Of a stretch of 64,000 nt of DNA, positions 20,101 to 27,372 are shown piece by piece. Made by a program: the position numbers and the translations under genes. Every line of letters starts with the position of its first letter. Positions within the stretch are counted from its first letter, which is position 1. The notes under the pieces are model-generated. The model worked only from the letters and a program-made list of their open reading frames with translations, had not been told where the DNA came from and ran no database searches. Origin of the DNA: Treponema sp. OMZ 838 (GTDB taxonomy: Bacteria > Spirochaetota > Spirochaetia > Treponematales > Treponemataceae); contig NZ_CP009227.1 in the NCBI RefSeq assembly GCF_000775995.1, forward strand, positions 62,001-126,000, in the 5' to 3' direction.

Positions 20101-21787
20101 GGGTTATACGTACCGTTTTTTCCCATGCAGGATAATTCCCCGGACTTGCCGCAACTTTTATGGTAATATTTTGAGGCGTTCCCGGCGTTAAGGCCAGCGG
20201 CAATGCAGGAGTTACGGTAAACGACATCCCTGGGTGTCCGTCAAACTCAAGGTTGATATTGCTTTGCGCCACTTGAGTTATGGTATACGGCAGGGTAACG
20301 GAACCGGTCGAAGCATTTTGACCGTGTATTTTAAGCTCAGTTAGGGTTAAAGTATTAAGAGGTACAAACTGCACACTCACACTTGTATTTGACGTTACTG
20401 TAAGCGAAGCAATTGACTGTCCGCTTCCGCCCGTAAAGCCTGTCGAAGATGAACAAGTCCAATCCCCAACCTTATAGAGAGTTGTATTTGCCGGCGTTGC
20501 GGTAAAGGTGATCGTACTATTATGCGGAACGGATTCAAATTTCAGCTCATCTGAACCGCTCGCTACCTTAGATGTGCCATTATGTGTGCCTTTTAGAGAG
20601 CCATGTCCACCGTCTACTTTAAATGTTACGGTATAGGTCTTTGGCGTCCACTGCGCAGTGTATGTCATATCTGCTGCAGGGAATGTCGGGGATGCAGACA
20701 GTGCAGGTGTCCAGCCGTTGAAGGTATAGCCATCTTTAGTAGGATTTGGAGGTTGCGTCAACGGTGTTCCCGACACACCAGTCATGGTGATAGCATGTAT
20801 ATTGCCGCCGATATTTCCGCCTGCAAGATTAAAGGTTACAGTCCGCGTTTCCTGCTGCAGAGTATTCGGTTTGGTAGCCGCTTTAAACGCCGGTGACATC
20901 AAACCTTTTGCGTCCTTTAATCTCACCGTATACTCTTTTTGGGGACTACCATCCTTTACTTCAACATCGGTTTTAAAATACAGCGTCCAATCGGAAGGAA
21001 TATCATCCGCATTGGCTTCAAGTTTCTCTACATCCGTTACAGCTAAAAAAGCAGTATCTTTAGGTTTGATAAATGTATGTTGCGCCTCATTTACCGAAAG
21101 ACGATATATTGTTCCGTTGATTTCAATACCGGCAATATCCTTATGCAAAAGACTGCCGTTGAATTCTCGGTTCATTTCGGTGGACGGCAGCTGCAAGCAC
21201 AGAACATAATAAGAAGTTTCGGAAGAGGAAGCGGTTTTTGTCTGTCCAATAATACATTTTTGAATAGCCGGAGGAGGAGTATTTACTTTGAGCTTAAACG
21301 GAATGTTTTGCTTAAACACTCTGCCGTCCGTGGTATAAAGTATAATAGAAGGAGTTATATCTCCCTTGCCCCATTCATACTGCTTCAAAAAGCTCGCTGT
21401 ATAGGTAAGCTTCAGCTCGGTATTTGAAATTTTCTCAAACGTATAATCTTTGCCGAATTGCGGTGTGGCAGCGCTTTTACCGGGGGCATCCGGAATATAA
21501 GGAAATGAGATAATATCGGCAGGAGCATCGGAATCTCCCGGCATTTTTAAATCTAAATTTTTAGGATTACGTACGGTAAATGTAAGGATTACGTTTTCTG
21601 TGGAGGAAACGCATTGCATACCTTCGTCATCGGTTTGCACTTTCAGGTCAAAAGGAAAATCTATAATCGATACACCGGCTGACCAATAGCTTAAATAATC
21701 TTCAATATCTGCCGTGTAGTTTTTACAGGCTATGGAAAGGCAAAACGCCAAAACTGAGAGAATAACTATCCGCACAACTTTTTTCAT
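17147..21787 (-). CDS. Large beta-helix surface lipoprotein with Listeria-Bacteroides repeats
   Basis: A 1546-residue protein with a lipoprotein signal (MKKVVRIVILSVLAF, candidate Cys21 in LSIAC). After an N-terminal beta-rich region, a Listeria-Bacteroides (InlB B-type) repeat lies near residues 314-385 (TKDGYTFNGWTPAL, TYTAQWTP) and related beta modules follow. From about residue 820 to 1500 there are roughly fourteen GGG(I/V/A)Y-type motifs, the pattern of right-handed beta-helices in chlamydial Pmp-like and treponemal surface proteins. The helix region looks duplicated: a W-x-x-L...INKNITI module occurs near 745 and 979, and a STRITPST...AGKNDV closing module near 877 and 1459. Adhesin or surface display is a reasonable inference; no function is proven. 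Confidence 0.88.
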   Translation of the reverse strand: MKKVVRIVILSVLAFCLSIACKNYTADIEDYLSYWSAGVSIIDFPFDLKVQTDDEGMQCVSSTENVILTFTVRNPKNLDLKMPGDSDAPADIISFPYIPDAPGKSAATPQFGKDYTFEKISNTELKLTYTASFLKQYEWGKGDITPSIILYTTDGRVFKQNIPFKLKVNTPPPAIQKCIIGQTKTASSSETSYYVLCLQLPSTEMNREFNGSLLHKDIAGIEINGTIYRLSVNEAQHTFIKPKDTAFLAVTDVEKLEANADDIPSDWTLYFKTDVEVKDGSPQKEYTVRLKDAKGLMSPAFKAATKPNTLQQETRTVTFNLAGGNIGGNIHAITMTGVSGTPLTQPPNPTKDGYTFNGWTPALSASPTFPAADMTYTAQWTPKTYTVTFKVDGGHGSLKGTHNGTSKVASGSDELKFESVPHNSTITFTATPANTTLYKVGDWTCSSSTGFTGGSGQSIASLTVTSNTSVSVQFVPLNTLTLTELKIHGQNASTGSVTLPYTITQVAQSNINLEFDGHPGMSFTVTPALPLALTPGTPQNITIKVAASPGNYPAWEKTVRITRAKNNVAALQSFKLNGEAKTAPFTTEYTVDSGTATVTDFTFGAGSDGAIATVSPADNNIPIGTGKSFTITVTAQDDTVKQTIMFTVKRRTYNVVYSVDGGVGGTIQANSGSPITTNSSISVEYDGSVTFTATPSGGWEVEKWMLDGNEVPGHTNTSYTLSNVTGNKNVKVKFKKKQGIIDGNTETHAWKELCERVAAADDGAVIMVKNIIAASSAAGNNGEIVINKNITIQGTNKTSEKLDAGSFSRIFRVKDGKTLTLQNITLTGGNTQHEQGDKNGGSVYIENGSCTMDNVLVVECTADAGGAVYVKDGTFSISGSTRITPSTGEYEQTAGKNDVYLKGGKLITVTGTLTGTTPIARITPESYPTGSTAVKVLDGAAVNTQHSKFTVTDQAGMPSKKWKINASGELEAVGGQSPAIEATSWEDLRTKVQSASDGTVIEVTQDITYKGNSSESTITINKNITIKSKGGDTYTLNADCTGTVPTYASKVKSIFKVTSGKSLILENVTLSNAKQYAVSVAENGSLMMTKVTIKDCETQDQAAGIYFEKGRNLTLTRCTIAKCKGTGSASSGGMYIQEPTGTVSIKNTEIKNCEAQHDGGGIRLSQANCTLENVNIQECSAANGGGIYNRGSTLTITGGSFIKNKVLGSGANRQGGAIYSEGGSLTLDGFTIGGDNQEDGNTAKKGGGIYLKNVVVTMQSVKVKNNKALTQGGGIYLADGELKIPNGTTIADNSAIDNTAGNHNSEAGGGIYVEKGTLTLNGGIISGNRANANKGGGVYLKAGTFTMNSGEIKNCSAKYGGGVSLAGTSTFTMTGGTITGCKADVEGGKGGGIYTELKTKLTLEGAASNPVVISNCTAKETGGGMHIYTQNTVTVKNARIEGNSANSGGGVYLEQGTFTIAGSTRITPSTETTAGKNDVFLEEGKFITIEGTLTETGTVARITPKKYENGVKVLQASSTECAKFTVTPKGTEIWSINNNDGTLKKP

Positions 21788-21906
21788 GTAAAACTCCGGC
21801 AGAATTCGAAACGGCTACAAAAGCAGTATTTTTCTATTCTAACTCATATTACTCAAAAAAGAAAGGTAAATACTTACAATATTTCCAATGCAATTGACAC
21901 TGAAAT

Positions 21907-22824
21907 TTAATATCTGCCAAGCCGGGCAAGAATACACGCACCGACTACCGGCTCAAAACGGCGGCGGATAATTCGCACCTGCGGCAACGCATCACAGATA
22001 TAGGCAGCGGTCAGTTTTGCAAAAGAGGCTTGATGTTCCAAAATGCCGCCCGAGAATACCAATTCCGCCTCCGCTCCGTCGAAGAGAGCGCCGTATACGC
22101 TGCGGGCAAGGAGCGACAGGTCTTGAGCGGCGGTTTCCAGAATACGTGCCGCAACTGCATCCGATTGCTGCGCCGCCTGAAATACACAGGGCGAAAAAGA
22201 GGCCACCCGCGATTTATCAAAGTTTGTATACAAAAAGGGGAATAATTCCCGTATGGTGTTGACACCGTAATGGTTAAACAGCATCGGAGCCAATAGAGTG
22301 TTCCCTCCGCGCCGTTCCAAAGCGGCGGCGGCGGCTTTAATCCCGTCCAATCCTATCTTAAAGCCGGAACCTTCGTCCCCAATCAAATGGCCAAGCCCAC
22401 CGGCGCGGGCGGTTCTCCCGTTCTTATCTAATCCGGCGGCAATAGAGCCGGTGCCGCTCACTACGATAATGCCTTCCGCCGTTCCGGTACCGCCTGCAAG
22501 CGCTGCCAGTGCATCGTTGCAGAGATATAGAGGACAGCGGATTCCTTCGTCGGTAAAAAAACGGCGAAAATCTTCGGTCTCTTGTTCCGTGCTCATACCG
22601 GCGGAAGCAAAGCAGCCTGCAGCACAGTTTTGCACGTCGATACCGCTTTCGGTTTTCAGTTTTTGAATCAACTCGCGGAGATTATTGCAAGCTGCGTCGA
22701 AGCCTACCGCATACCGGTTGGTAGAACCGCCCTTTACCTGCGCAATCAGCCGATCGGTTTCATCACAGATACCGAGCCGGGACTGTGTTCCCCCTCCGTC
22801 GATCCCGAAAAATAAGTGCTTCAT
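21907..22824 (-). CDS. BadF/BadG-type amino-sugar kinase (GlcNAc/MurNAc kinase-like)
   Basis: A 305-residue ASKHA-fold kinase with phosphate motif GIDGGGTQSRLG at residues 8-19, CNDALAAL, IIVVSGTGSIAAG and LVFSGGILE. It follows murQ by 17 bases on the same strand. Together they would phosphorylate N-acetylglucosamine and/or N-acetylmuramic acid and then cleave MurNAc-6-phosphate. MurK of Clostridium acetobutylicum belongs to this kinase family and is also linked to murQ, so a dual GlcNAc/MurNAc kinase is the best guess. Confidence 0.85.
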   Translation of the reverse strand: MKHLFFGIDGGGTQSRLGICDETDRLIAQVKGGSTNRYAVGFDAACNNLRELIQKLKTESGIDVQNCAAGCFASAGMSTEQETEDFRRFFTDEGIRCPLYLCNDALAALAGGTGTAEGIIVVSGTGSIAAGLDKNGRTARAGGLGHLIGDEGSGFKIGLDGIKAAAAALERRGGNTLLAPMLFNHYGVNTIRELFPFLYTNFDKSRVASFSPCVFQAAQQSDAVAARILETAAQDLSLLARSVYGALFDGAEAELVFSGGILEHQASFAKLTAAYICDALPQVRIIRRRFEPVVGACILARLGRY

Positions 22825-22842
22825 CGTTTCCCGAACTCCCCG

Positions 22843-23745
22843 CTACCCTCGTTTATACACATCGAGCGCATTGTTGATATTGCCGTTCCCCTGCTTAAGC
22901 AGCGCTTCCGCTTCTTCTTTCGATACCTCGAGCGAGGCCATAATTACCGCCGTCCGTATCTTCCGTCCGGAATCTTCAAATATCTGCGCGGCACGCGCTT
23001 CCCCGCATCCGGTAATCTCGTTAATCAGCCGTTTCGACCGTTCCACCAGCTTTGCGTTCACCGGCATCAAATCAATCATAAAGTTATTATATACCTTTCC
23101 CAGCCGAATCATCGCGGTGGTGGTAATCATATTCAGCGCGAGCTTTTGTGCAGTGCCGGACTTCATCCGGGTGGAGCCGGTAACGATTTCTGGTCCGACC
23201 GGCAGATAAATAGGATAATCGGCAAGCTCGAAGGTGCGTGAATCTTTATTGCAGCTTATTGCACCGGTCGGGCAGCCGAGCGAACGGGCATAGCGGAGCG
23301 CTCCCAGCACATAAGGCGCGGAGCCGGAGGCGGTAATACCAACCAACATATCTGACGACGAAAAACCTGCGCCGCGCAGCTGATCGATACCGTGGTTTTC
23401 ATCATCCTCGGCGCCTTCGATGGAACGGCGGAGCGCAACATCCCCGCCTGCGATAAAGCCCTGCACCATATCGGGGGACACGCCGTAGGTGGGCGGACAT
23501 TCTGAGGCGTCCAACACCCCCAAACGGCCGGAGGTTCCCGCACCGAGGTAAAACAGCCGTCCGCCTTTTTGAAACACCTCAACCGCGCAATCGACCAGCC
23601 GCGTCAATTGCGGAATCGCCTGCGCAACCGCCTCGGGAACTTTTTTATCTTCATTATTGATAATCGTTAAAATTTCTGCCGTACTTTTCGTATCGATTTG
23701 ATATGAAGCAGGATTGCGCTGCTCCGTTACGGGAATTTCTTTCAT
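22843..23745 (-). CDS. murQ: N-acetylmuramic acid 6-phosphate etherase
   Basis: A 300-residue SIS-domain lyase that splits MurNAc-6-phosphate into GlcNAc-6-phosphate and D-lactate during murein recycling. Diagnostic segments are TEQRNPASYQIDT near the start, LFYLGAGTSGRLGVLDASECPPT, MVQGFIAGGDVALRRS, the catalytic-region SIEGAEDDE, and VTGSTRMKSGTAQKLALN. Length is exactly typical. The kinase follows 17 bases downstream. A lactate permease sits 9 kb away, but nothing links the two directly. Confidence 0.97.
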   Translation of the reverse strand: MKEIPVTEQRNPASYQIDTKSTAEILTIINNEDKKVPEAVAQAIPQLTRLVDCAVEVFQKGGRLFYLGAGTSGRLGVLDASECPPTYGVSPDMVQGFIAGGDVALRRSIEGAEDDENHGIDQLRGAGFSSSDMLVGITASGSAPYVLGALRYARSLGCPTGAISCNKDSRTFELADYPIYLPVGPEIVTGSTRMKSGTAQKLALNMITTTAMIRLGKVYNNFMIDLMPVNAKLVERSKRLINEITGCGEARAAQIFEDSGRKIRTAVIMASLEVSKEEAEALLKQGNGNINNALDVYKRG

Positions 23746-24075
23746 TATAATCCATCATCTCCTATTAGTGGCCTTTGAAAATATGCATACCGTCTACTTC
23801 ATTACTGCACAAAAATAAATGTTCAAGGTACACTCTTATTATGCGATTTTAATCAAATCTTCGGTTCTTGTGTAGCGGGGATCCCATAAAAAGATTTCCG
23901 AGTATATCATTTTTAAGTCTTTTTTTCTATTGTTATAAAAAGCTCACAGATTATAAGGAAGGTTTTTAACAGATAGAAAAAAAGTATAAAATATTGTATA
24001 ATTTGAAGATACAAAAATGATAGATATGCTATTTACGAGGGAATGATCGCGCGTGTATGCACAAGGAGAAATAGG
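23746..24075. other. Divergent intergenic region, 330 bases
   Basis: No gene is visible between murQ and the ATC-hydrolase-like gene, which point away from each other. The only feature I can support is a plus-strand promoter at 23974-24002; the rest is AT-rich with no clear structure. Confidence 0.5.
23974..24002 (+). promoter_or_regulatory. Promoter for the ATC-hydrolase-like gene
   Basis: TAGAAA (23974-23979), 17-base spacer and perfect TATAAT (23997-24002); the predicted leader is about 67 bases and ends with an AAGGAGA ribosome site. Confidence 0.55.
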
Positions 24076-24720
24076 ATGGCAATGAAAATAAATTTTGAAA
24101 TTCCGCAAATGTCTGCGAATTGGATCAGGAATGAACTGAATAAAAAATTCCAACCGGATGAGGCGGAAAAGAAGTACCAAGCGATTATTGAAACCTATGA
24201 AAAGTTTGCAAATGAGGCACCGAGCATCGGTGGTAAAGACAATCCGATGTCGAAAAACTTTTACGGTGCGCTCTCTGCCTTTGCGTATTATGAATGTATG
24301 AACCGCAATATGTCGCCTGATGAGATTACGGCTATGTGTTACGGTATGATGATCGGCGATAAAAAAGGTGGACAGCTTTCGCGGTTCAATCTCAACAACA
24401 GGCTCGTGCAAAAACTTTTTCACGGGCTTTTTGCGCTCAGGGCACGAAAATTGAATAAGCACAAAGAAGACGGCTCATGGAACAATACATGGGGGATGAA
24501 AATAAACCCACTAAACCGCAAAGAAGGAATCAGTATTCATTTGCTCGGATGCCCCATCGCCGATTTTGCAAAAAAGAACGGATACAGCGAATTGATGCCG
24601 TATTTTTGCGAAACGGATAAGGCGGTGATGGAACATTTCGGCGGCACTCTTTACAGGGAACATACCGTTGCCGAAGGATACGAAGACTGCGATTATTGGA
24701 TAAAGAACAAAGTCGAATAA
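24076..24720 (+). CDS. L-2-amino-thiazoline-4-carboxylic acid hydrolase-like protein
   Basis: A 214-residue protein matching the ATC hydrolase family pattern, in which relatives open a thiazoline ring on the route to L-cysteine. The C-terminal signature is visible: GCPIADFAKKNG, YFCETDKAVMEHFGG, then EGYEDCDYWIK with a late Cys-Asp. Many family members are of unknown activity, so the substrate is uncertain. I place the start at ATG 24076 because AGGAG (24064-24068) precedes it by seven bases; an in-frame upstream codon at 24043 has no such site. Confidence 0.75.
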   Translation: MAMKINFEIPQMSANWIRNELNKKFQPDEAEKKYQAIIETYEKFANEAPSIGGKDNPMSKNFYGALSAFAYYECMNRNMSPDEITAMCYGMMIGDKKGGQLSRFNLNNRLVQKLFHGLFALRARKLNKHKEDGSWNNTWGMKINPLNRKEGISIHLLGCPIADFAKKNGYSELMPYFCETDKAVMEHFGGTLYREHTVAEGYEDCDYWIKNKVE

Positions 24721-24744
24721 TCAAACAGCGTTTATAAGCTTTTA

Positions 24745-24784
24745 GGGAACCTCTAAAAACCTAACCGAGTTTTTAGAGATACCC
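24745..24784. repeat. Interspersed palindrome, family P, copy 5 (best formed)
   Basis: A perfect 10-bp stem, CTCTAAAAAC (24751-24760) with GTTTTTAGAG (24769-24778), between GGGAAC and ATACCC edges. It follows the ATC-hydrolase-like stop by about 25 bases and precedes the BrnA remnant. Confidence 0.8.
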
Positions 24785-24849
24785 TTTGTGTCTTTGCCGT
24801 TATCACCTTGAATTTTTTACTTGAATTTTTTACATTGACACTTCCTGTA

Positions 24850-24963
24850 TCTACAGAATATAATCTAAGGATAGATAGCGATGTGCTTGCGGCGTTGAAA
24901 GCAACGGGAAAAGGATATCAAACAAAAATAAATGATATTCTTAGGCAAGCAGTTTTAGGATAA
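24850..24963 (+). pseudogene. BrnA-type antitoxin, C-terminal remnant
   Basis: The frame ending at TAA 24961 reads LRIDSDVLAALKATGKGYQ then TKINDILRQAVLG. This is the conserved C-terminal half of BrnA-like ribbon-helix-helix antitoxins, normally about 80-100 residues. No start codon with a ribosome site lies upstream in frame, and the N-terminal half is absent. No BrnT toxin is present. A 13-base tandem duplication (24809-24834) lies just before it. I read it as the tail of a lost toxin-antitoxin pair. Confidence 0.7.
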
Positions 24964-24974
24964 GAAAAAGTAAG

Positions 24975-25805
24975 ATGGCACTTGTTTATACCGAAGTTTT
25001 TGCACAATCATTTATGCGTCCGGTTTCACTGTGCGCAATTATTCCGGCGGAAGAAAGCGCGCCCGATGCTTCCGGGCAAAGACCGCAGGCGCAGGAAAAC
25101 AGACCGCTCAAAACGCTTTATTTGCTACACGGGCTGTATGGCTGCCATACGGACTGGCTCACGCTTACAAATATACGCCGCTACGCAACGGAAAAACATA
25201 TTGCCGTCATTATGCCGGCGGCGGAAAATGCGTTTTATATCGACGGTAAACTGCCCGGGCAGCAGTACGGCGCTTTTGTCGGGGACGAGCTGATACGGCT
25301 AACACGGAGGTTGTTTCGCCTTTCAGCGGAGCGGGAGGATACCGTTATCGCAGGGCTTTCGATGGGAGGCGCAGGGGCGATACGGGCAGCGTGTTTATAT
25401 CCGCATAACTTTGGGGCCGCGGCGGGCATTTCCTCCGCTTTTTTGACGAGGGAGCAGCTTTCACCCGAACATCCCGTCTTTACCCCTGAATGGGCGAAGG
25501 GTATATTCGGCAGTATAGAGAATATGGAAAGCGAATATAAAAATGCGGTGCTCAAAATGAAAAAGTCCGTGCAGGGAAAGGCTTATCCGCAGCTCTCCCT
25601 TGAATGCGGTACCTCGGACGGTTTCATCGGTATTAATCGGGACTTTCACCGTTTTTTACAGGAACAGGGTATCGAGCATTACTATGAAGAAAGTCCCGGC
25701 GGGCATGAATGGCCGCTGTGGGACAGCGGTATTAAAAAGGTTATTAACCGATTTTTTAAATCGGCTAATATAGAAATTTTTGATAGTAAGAAAGGAGGCA
25801 AATGA
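24975..25805 (+). CDS. Alpha/beta-hydrolase esterase (esterase D / EstA-like)
   Basis: A 276-residue hydrolase with the nucleophile elbow GLSMGGAGA (catalytic Ser), an oxyanion region LYLLHGLYGCHTDW near the N-terminus, a late Asp in ECGTSDGFIG and a catalytic His in SPGGHEWPLWD. This fits acetylesterases and S-formylglutathione-hydrolase-like proteins; the LHGLYGCHTDW form resembles tributyrin or feruloyl-type esterases. Its stop overlaps the start of the sugar-binding protein, so it likely belongs to the transporter operon and may deacylate imported or surface glycans (inference). Confidence 0.88.
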   Translation: MALVYTEVFAQSFMRPVSLCAIIPAEESAPDASGQRPQAQENRPLKTLYLLHGLYGCHTDWLTLTNIRRYATEKHIAVIMPAAENAFYIDGKLPGQQYGAFVGDELIRLTRRLFRLSAEREDTVIAGLSMGGAGAIRAACLYPHNFGAAAGISSAFLTREQLSPEHPVFTPEWAKGIFGSIENMESEYKNAVLKMKKSVQGKAYPQLSLECGTSDGFIGINRDFHRFLQEQGIEHYYEESPGGHEWPLWDSGIKKVINRFFKSANIEIFDSKKGGK

Positions 25806-27079
25806 TGAAAAACAAAATCATTGCAGCTTTGGCAGCATGTTTTCTCTTGACGCCATGTGCATTAACGGCCATGGGTTCAAGTGAAAAAAGCAGTGGATCC
25901 GGCGAAAAAGTTACGCTGGAATTTTGGACATGGCGTACCGAGGATGTGGAATTCTACGAGAAGGTGATTAAAGCCTTTGAAAAAAAGCATCCGAACATCA
26001 CGGTAAAGCAAACCGCCATTAAAAATACCGAGTATAACACGATCGTGAGCGCATCGCTGCAAGGCGGCGGCGGACCGGATGTGTTTATGGGTAGAGCGTA
26101 CGGCGGTTTACAGACACTTGCGGACAGCGGGTATCTCCTTGCACTTGACAGCCTTATCCCCAATCTAAAGGATTACTCCGAACCGGCAAAGCAGGGTGCA
26201 CGGAGCATTAAAGACGGTAAAATGTACGGCTTGCCCGCATTAAGCCAAGCGATCTTCTGTTACTACAACAAAGATATCTACAAAAAGCTTGGTTTAAAGG
26301 TTCCGGCGACGTGGGATGAATTCATTTCCAATCTTGAAGTTTGTAAGAAGAACAAGATTACCCCACTTGCAAACGGTTCGAAGGACGGATGGACGGTGGA
26401 AACGCTTTTAGGCGGCGTCGGCCCCAACTTTTACGGAGCCAACGACTTTTTCGATGCAGTCGTTGCCGGTAAAACAACCTTCGAAGACCCGCGCTTTGTG
26501 GATGCAGTCAAAAAAATCGGCGCATTACGCCCCTATATGCCGGAATTGTTCACCGGTGTCGGCTATACCGATATTCAAGGCGCTTTTATGAACGAAATGG
26601 CCGCACACATGATCGGCGGTTCGTATGAAGCGGGAACCTTTAAAGCAAACAATCCCTCCCTTCAATTCGATGCATTCCCCGTACCGGGCACAAAGGCAGG
26701 CAAACAGTACGTTACTTTCTATGCCGATATGAACTGGGCAGTCAATGCCAAAACAGCACATAAAGAAGCGGCGCTCACCTTCTTGCAGTTCCTCGGTTCC
26801 CCGGAAGTAGGCAATATGCTGATTTCCGATCTGAAAATGATCAGCTCTACCCCTGGTGTAGATACCTCGTTGGATCCCTTCGTCGGAAAGGTCATCACGC
26901 TGATGAAAAACAGCACCAGCTATATTTTCCTCGTTCCGTTCCGCTATGAACAGCCGACCGGCTCCGCTCTGTGGCAGGCTGCAGGACAGGGATACTTGGC
27001 AGGTACGTTAACTGCAGAACAAGCATGTAAGAACGTACAAACCGGTATCGCTACCTATTATAAACCTTTTCAAAAGTAA
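25805..27079 (+). CDS. CUT1-type sugar ABC transporter, solute-binding protein
   Basis: About 424 residues with a signal sequence; Cys18 (LLTPC) is a weak lipobox and cleavage after TAMG is an alternative. The mature protein shows family 1 hallmarks: EFWTWRTED, VIKAFEKKHPNITVKQT, GGGPDVFMGRA, and YNKDIYKKLGLKVPATWDEF. The ribosome site AAAGGAGG is three bases before ATG 25802 but six before ATG 25805, so I choose the second. It overlaps the esterase gene. The two permease genes follow after a 293-base structured intergenic element, an unusually long gap for such an operon. Confidence 0.92.
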   Translation: MKNKIIAALAACFLLTPCALTAMGSSEKSSGSGEKVTLEFWTWRTEDVEFYEKVIKAFEKKHPNITVKQTAIKNTEYNTIVSASLQGGGGPDVFMGRAYGGLQTLADSGYLLALDSLIPNLKDYSEPAKQGARSIKDGKMYGLPALSQAIFCYYNKDIYKKLGLKVPATWDEFISNLEVCKKNKITPLANGSKDGWTVETLLGGVGPNFYGANDFFDAVVAGKTTFEDPRFVDAVKKIGALRPYMPELFTGVGYTDIQGAFMNEMAAHMIGGSYEAGTFKANNPSLQFDAFPVPGTKAGKQYVTFYADMNWAVNAKTAHKEAALTFLQFLGSPEVGNMLISDLKMISSTPGVDTSLDPFVGKVITLMKNSTSYIFLVPFRYEQPTGSALWQAAGQGYLAGTLTAEQACKNVQTGIATYYKPFQK

Positions 27080-27096
27080 AAAGGAATAGCCGCTCA

Positions 27097-27360
27097 GAGC
27101 AATCGCATCAGACACAATAGATAAAAATCGCAGAATAATTGGGGCTAATGGTTAAAAAATAATTTTTGCGTTAGCCTTTTGAAAAGAGACGAGGCAGATA
27201 CGAGGCATGAACAAAAATTACCCGCAGGCGTACTTTTTGTACGTCGAGGACTAATTTTTGTGAAATAACGAAGTAGATGTCCGTCTGTTTTCAAAAGGAA
27301 AGGTTGAACAGCCTATATTATTCTGCGGGGCTATTGAAGAGTAGTCTGATGTGATTGCTC
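27097..27360. repeat. Structured inverted-terminus element, family S, copy 1
   Basis: The ends are 17-base inverted repeats (27097-27113 and 27344-27360) differing by one base. Inside are further stems: CGCAGAATAAT (27129-27139) with 27317-27327; GGCTAA with TTAGCC (27143-27176); CCTTTTGAAAA (27175-27185) with 27288-27298; ACAAAAATTA (27211-27220) with 27252-27261; and the apical CGTAC-TTTTT-GTACG (27229-27243). It fills the gap between the sugar-binding protein and permease genes. The inner part matches copy 2 with paired changes. Confidence 0.8.
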
Positions 27361-27372
27361 CGGATAGAAAGT

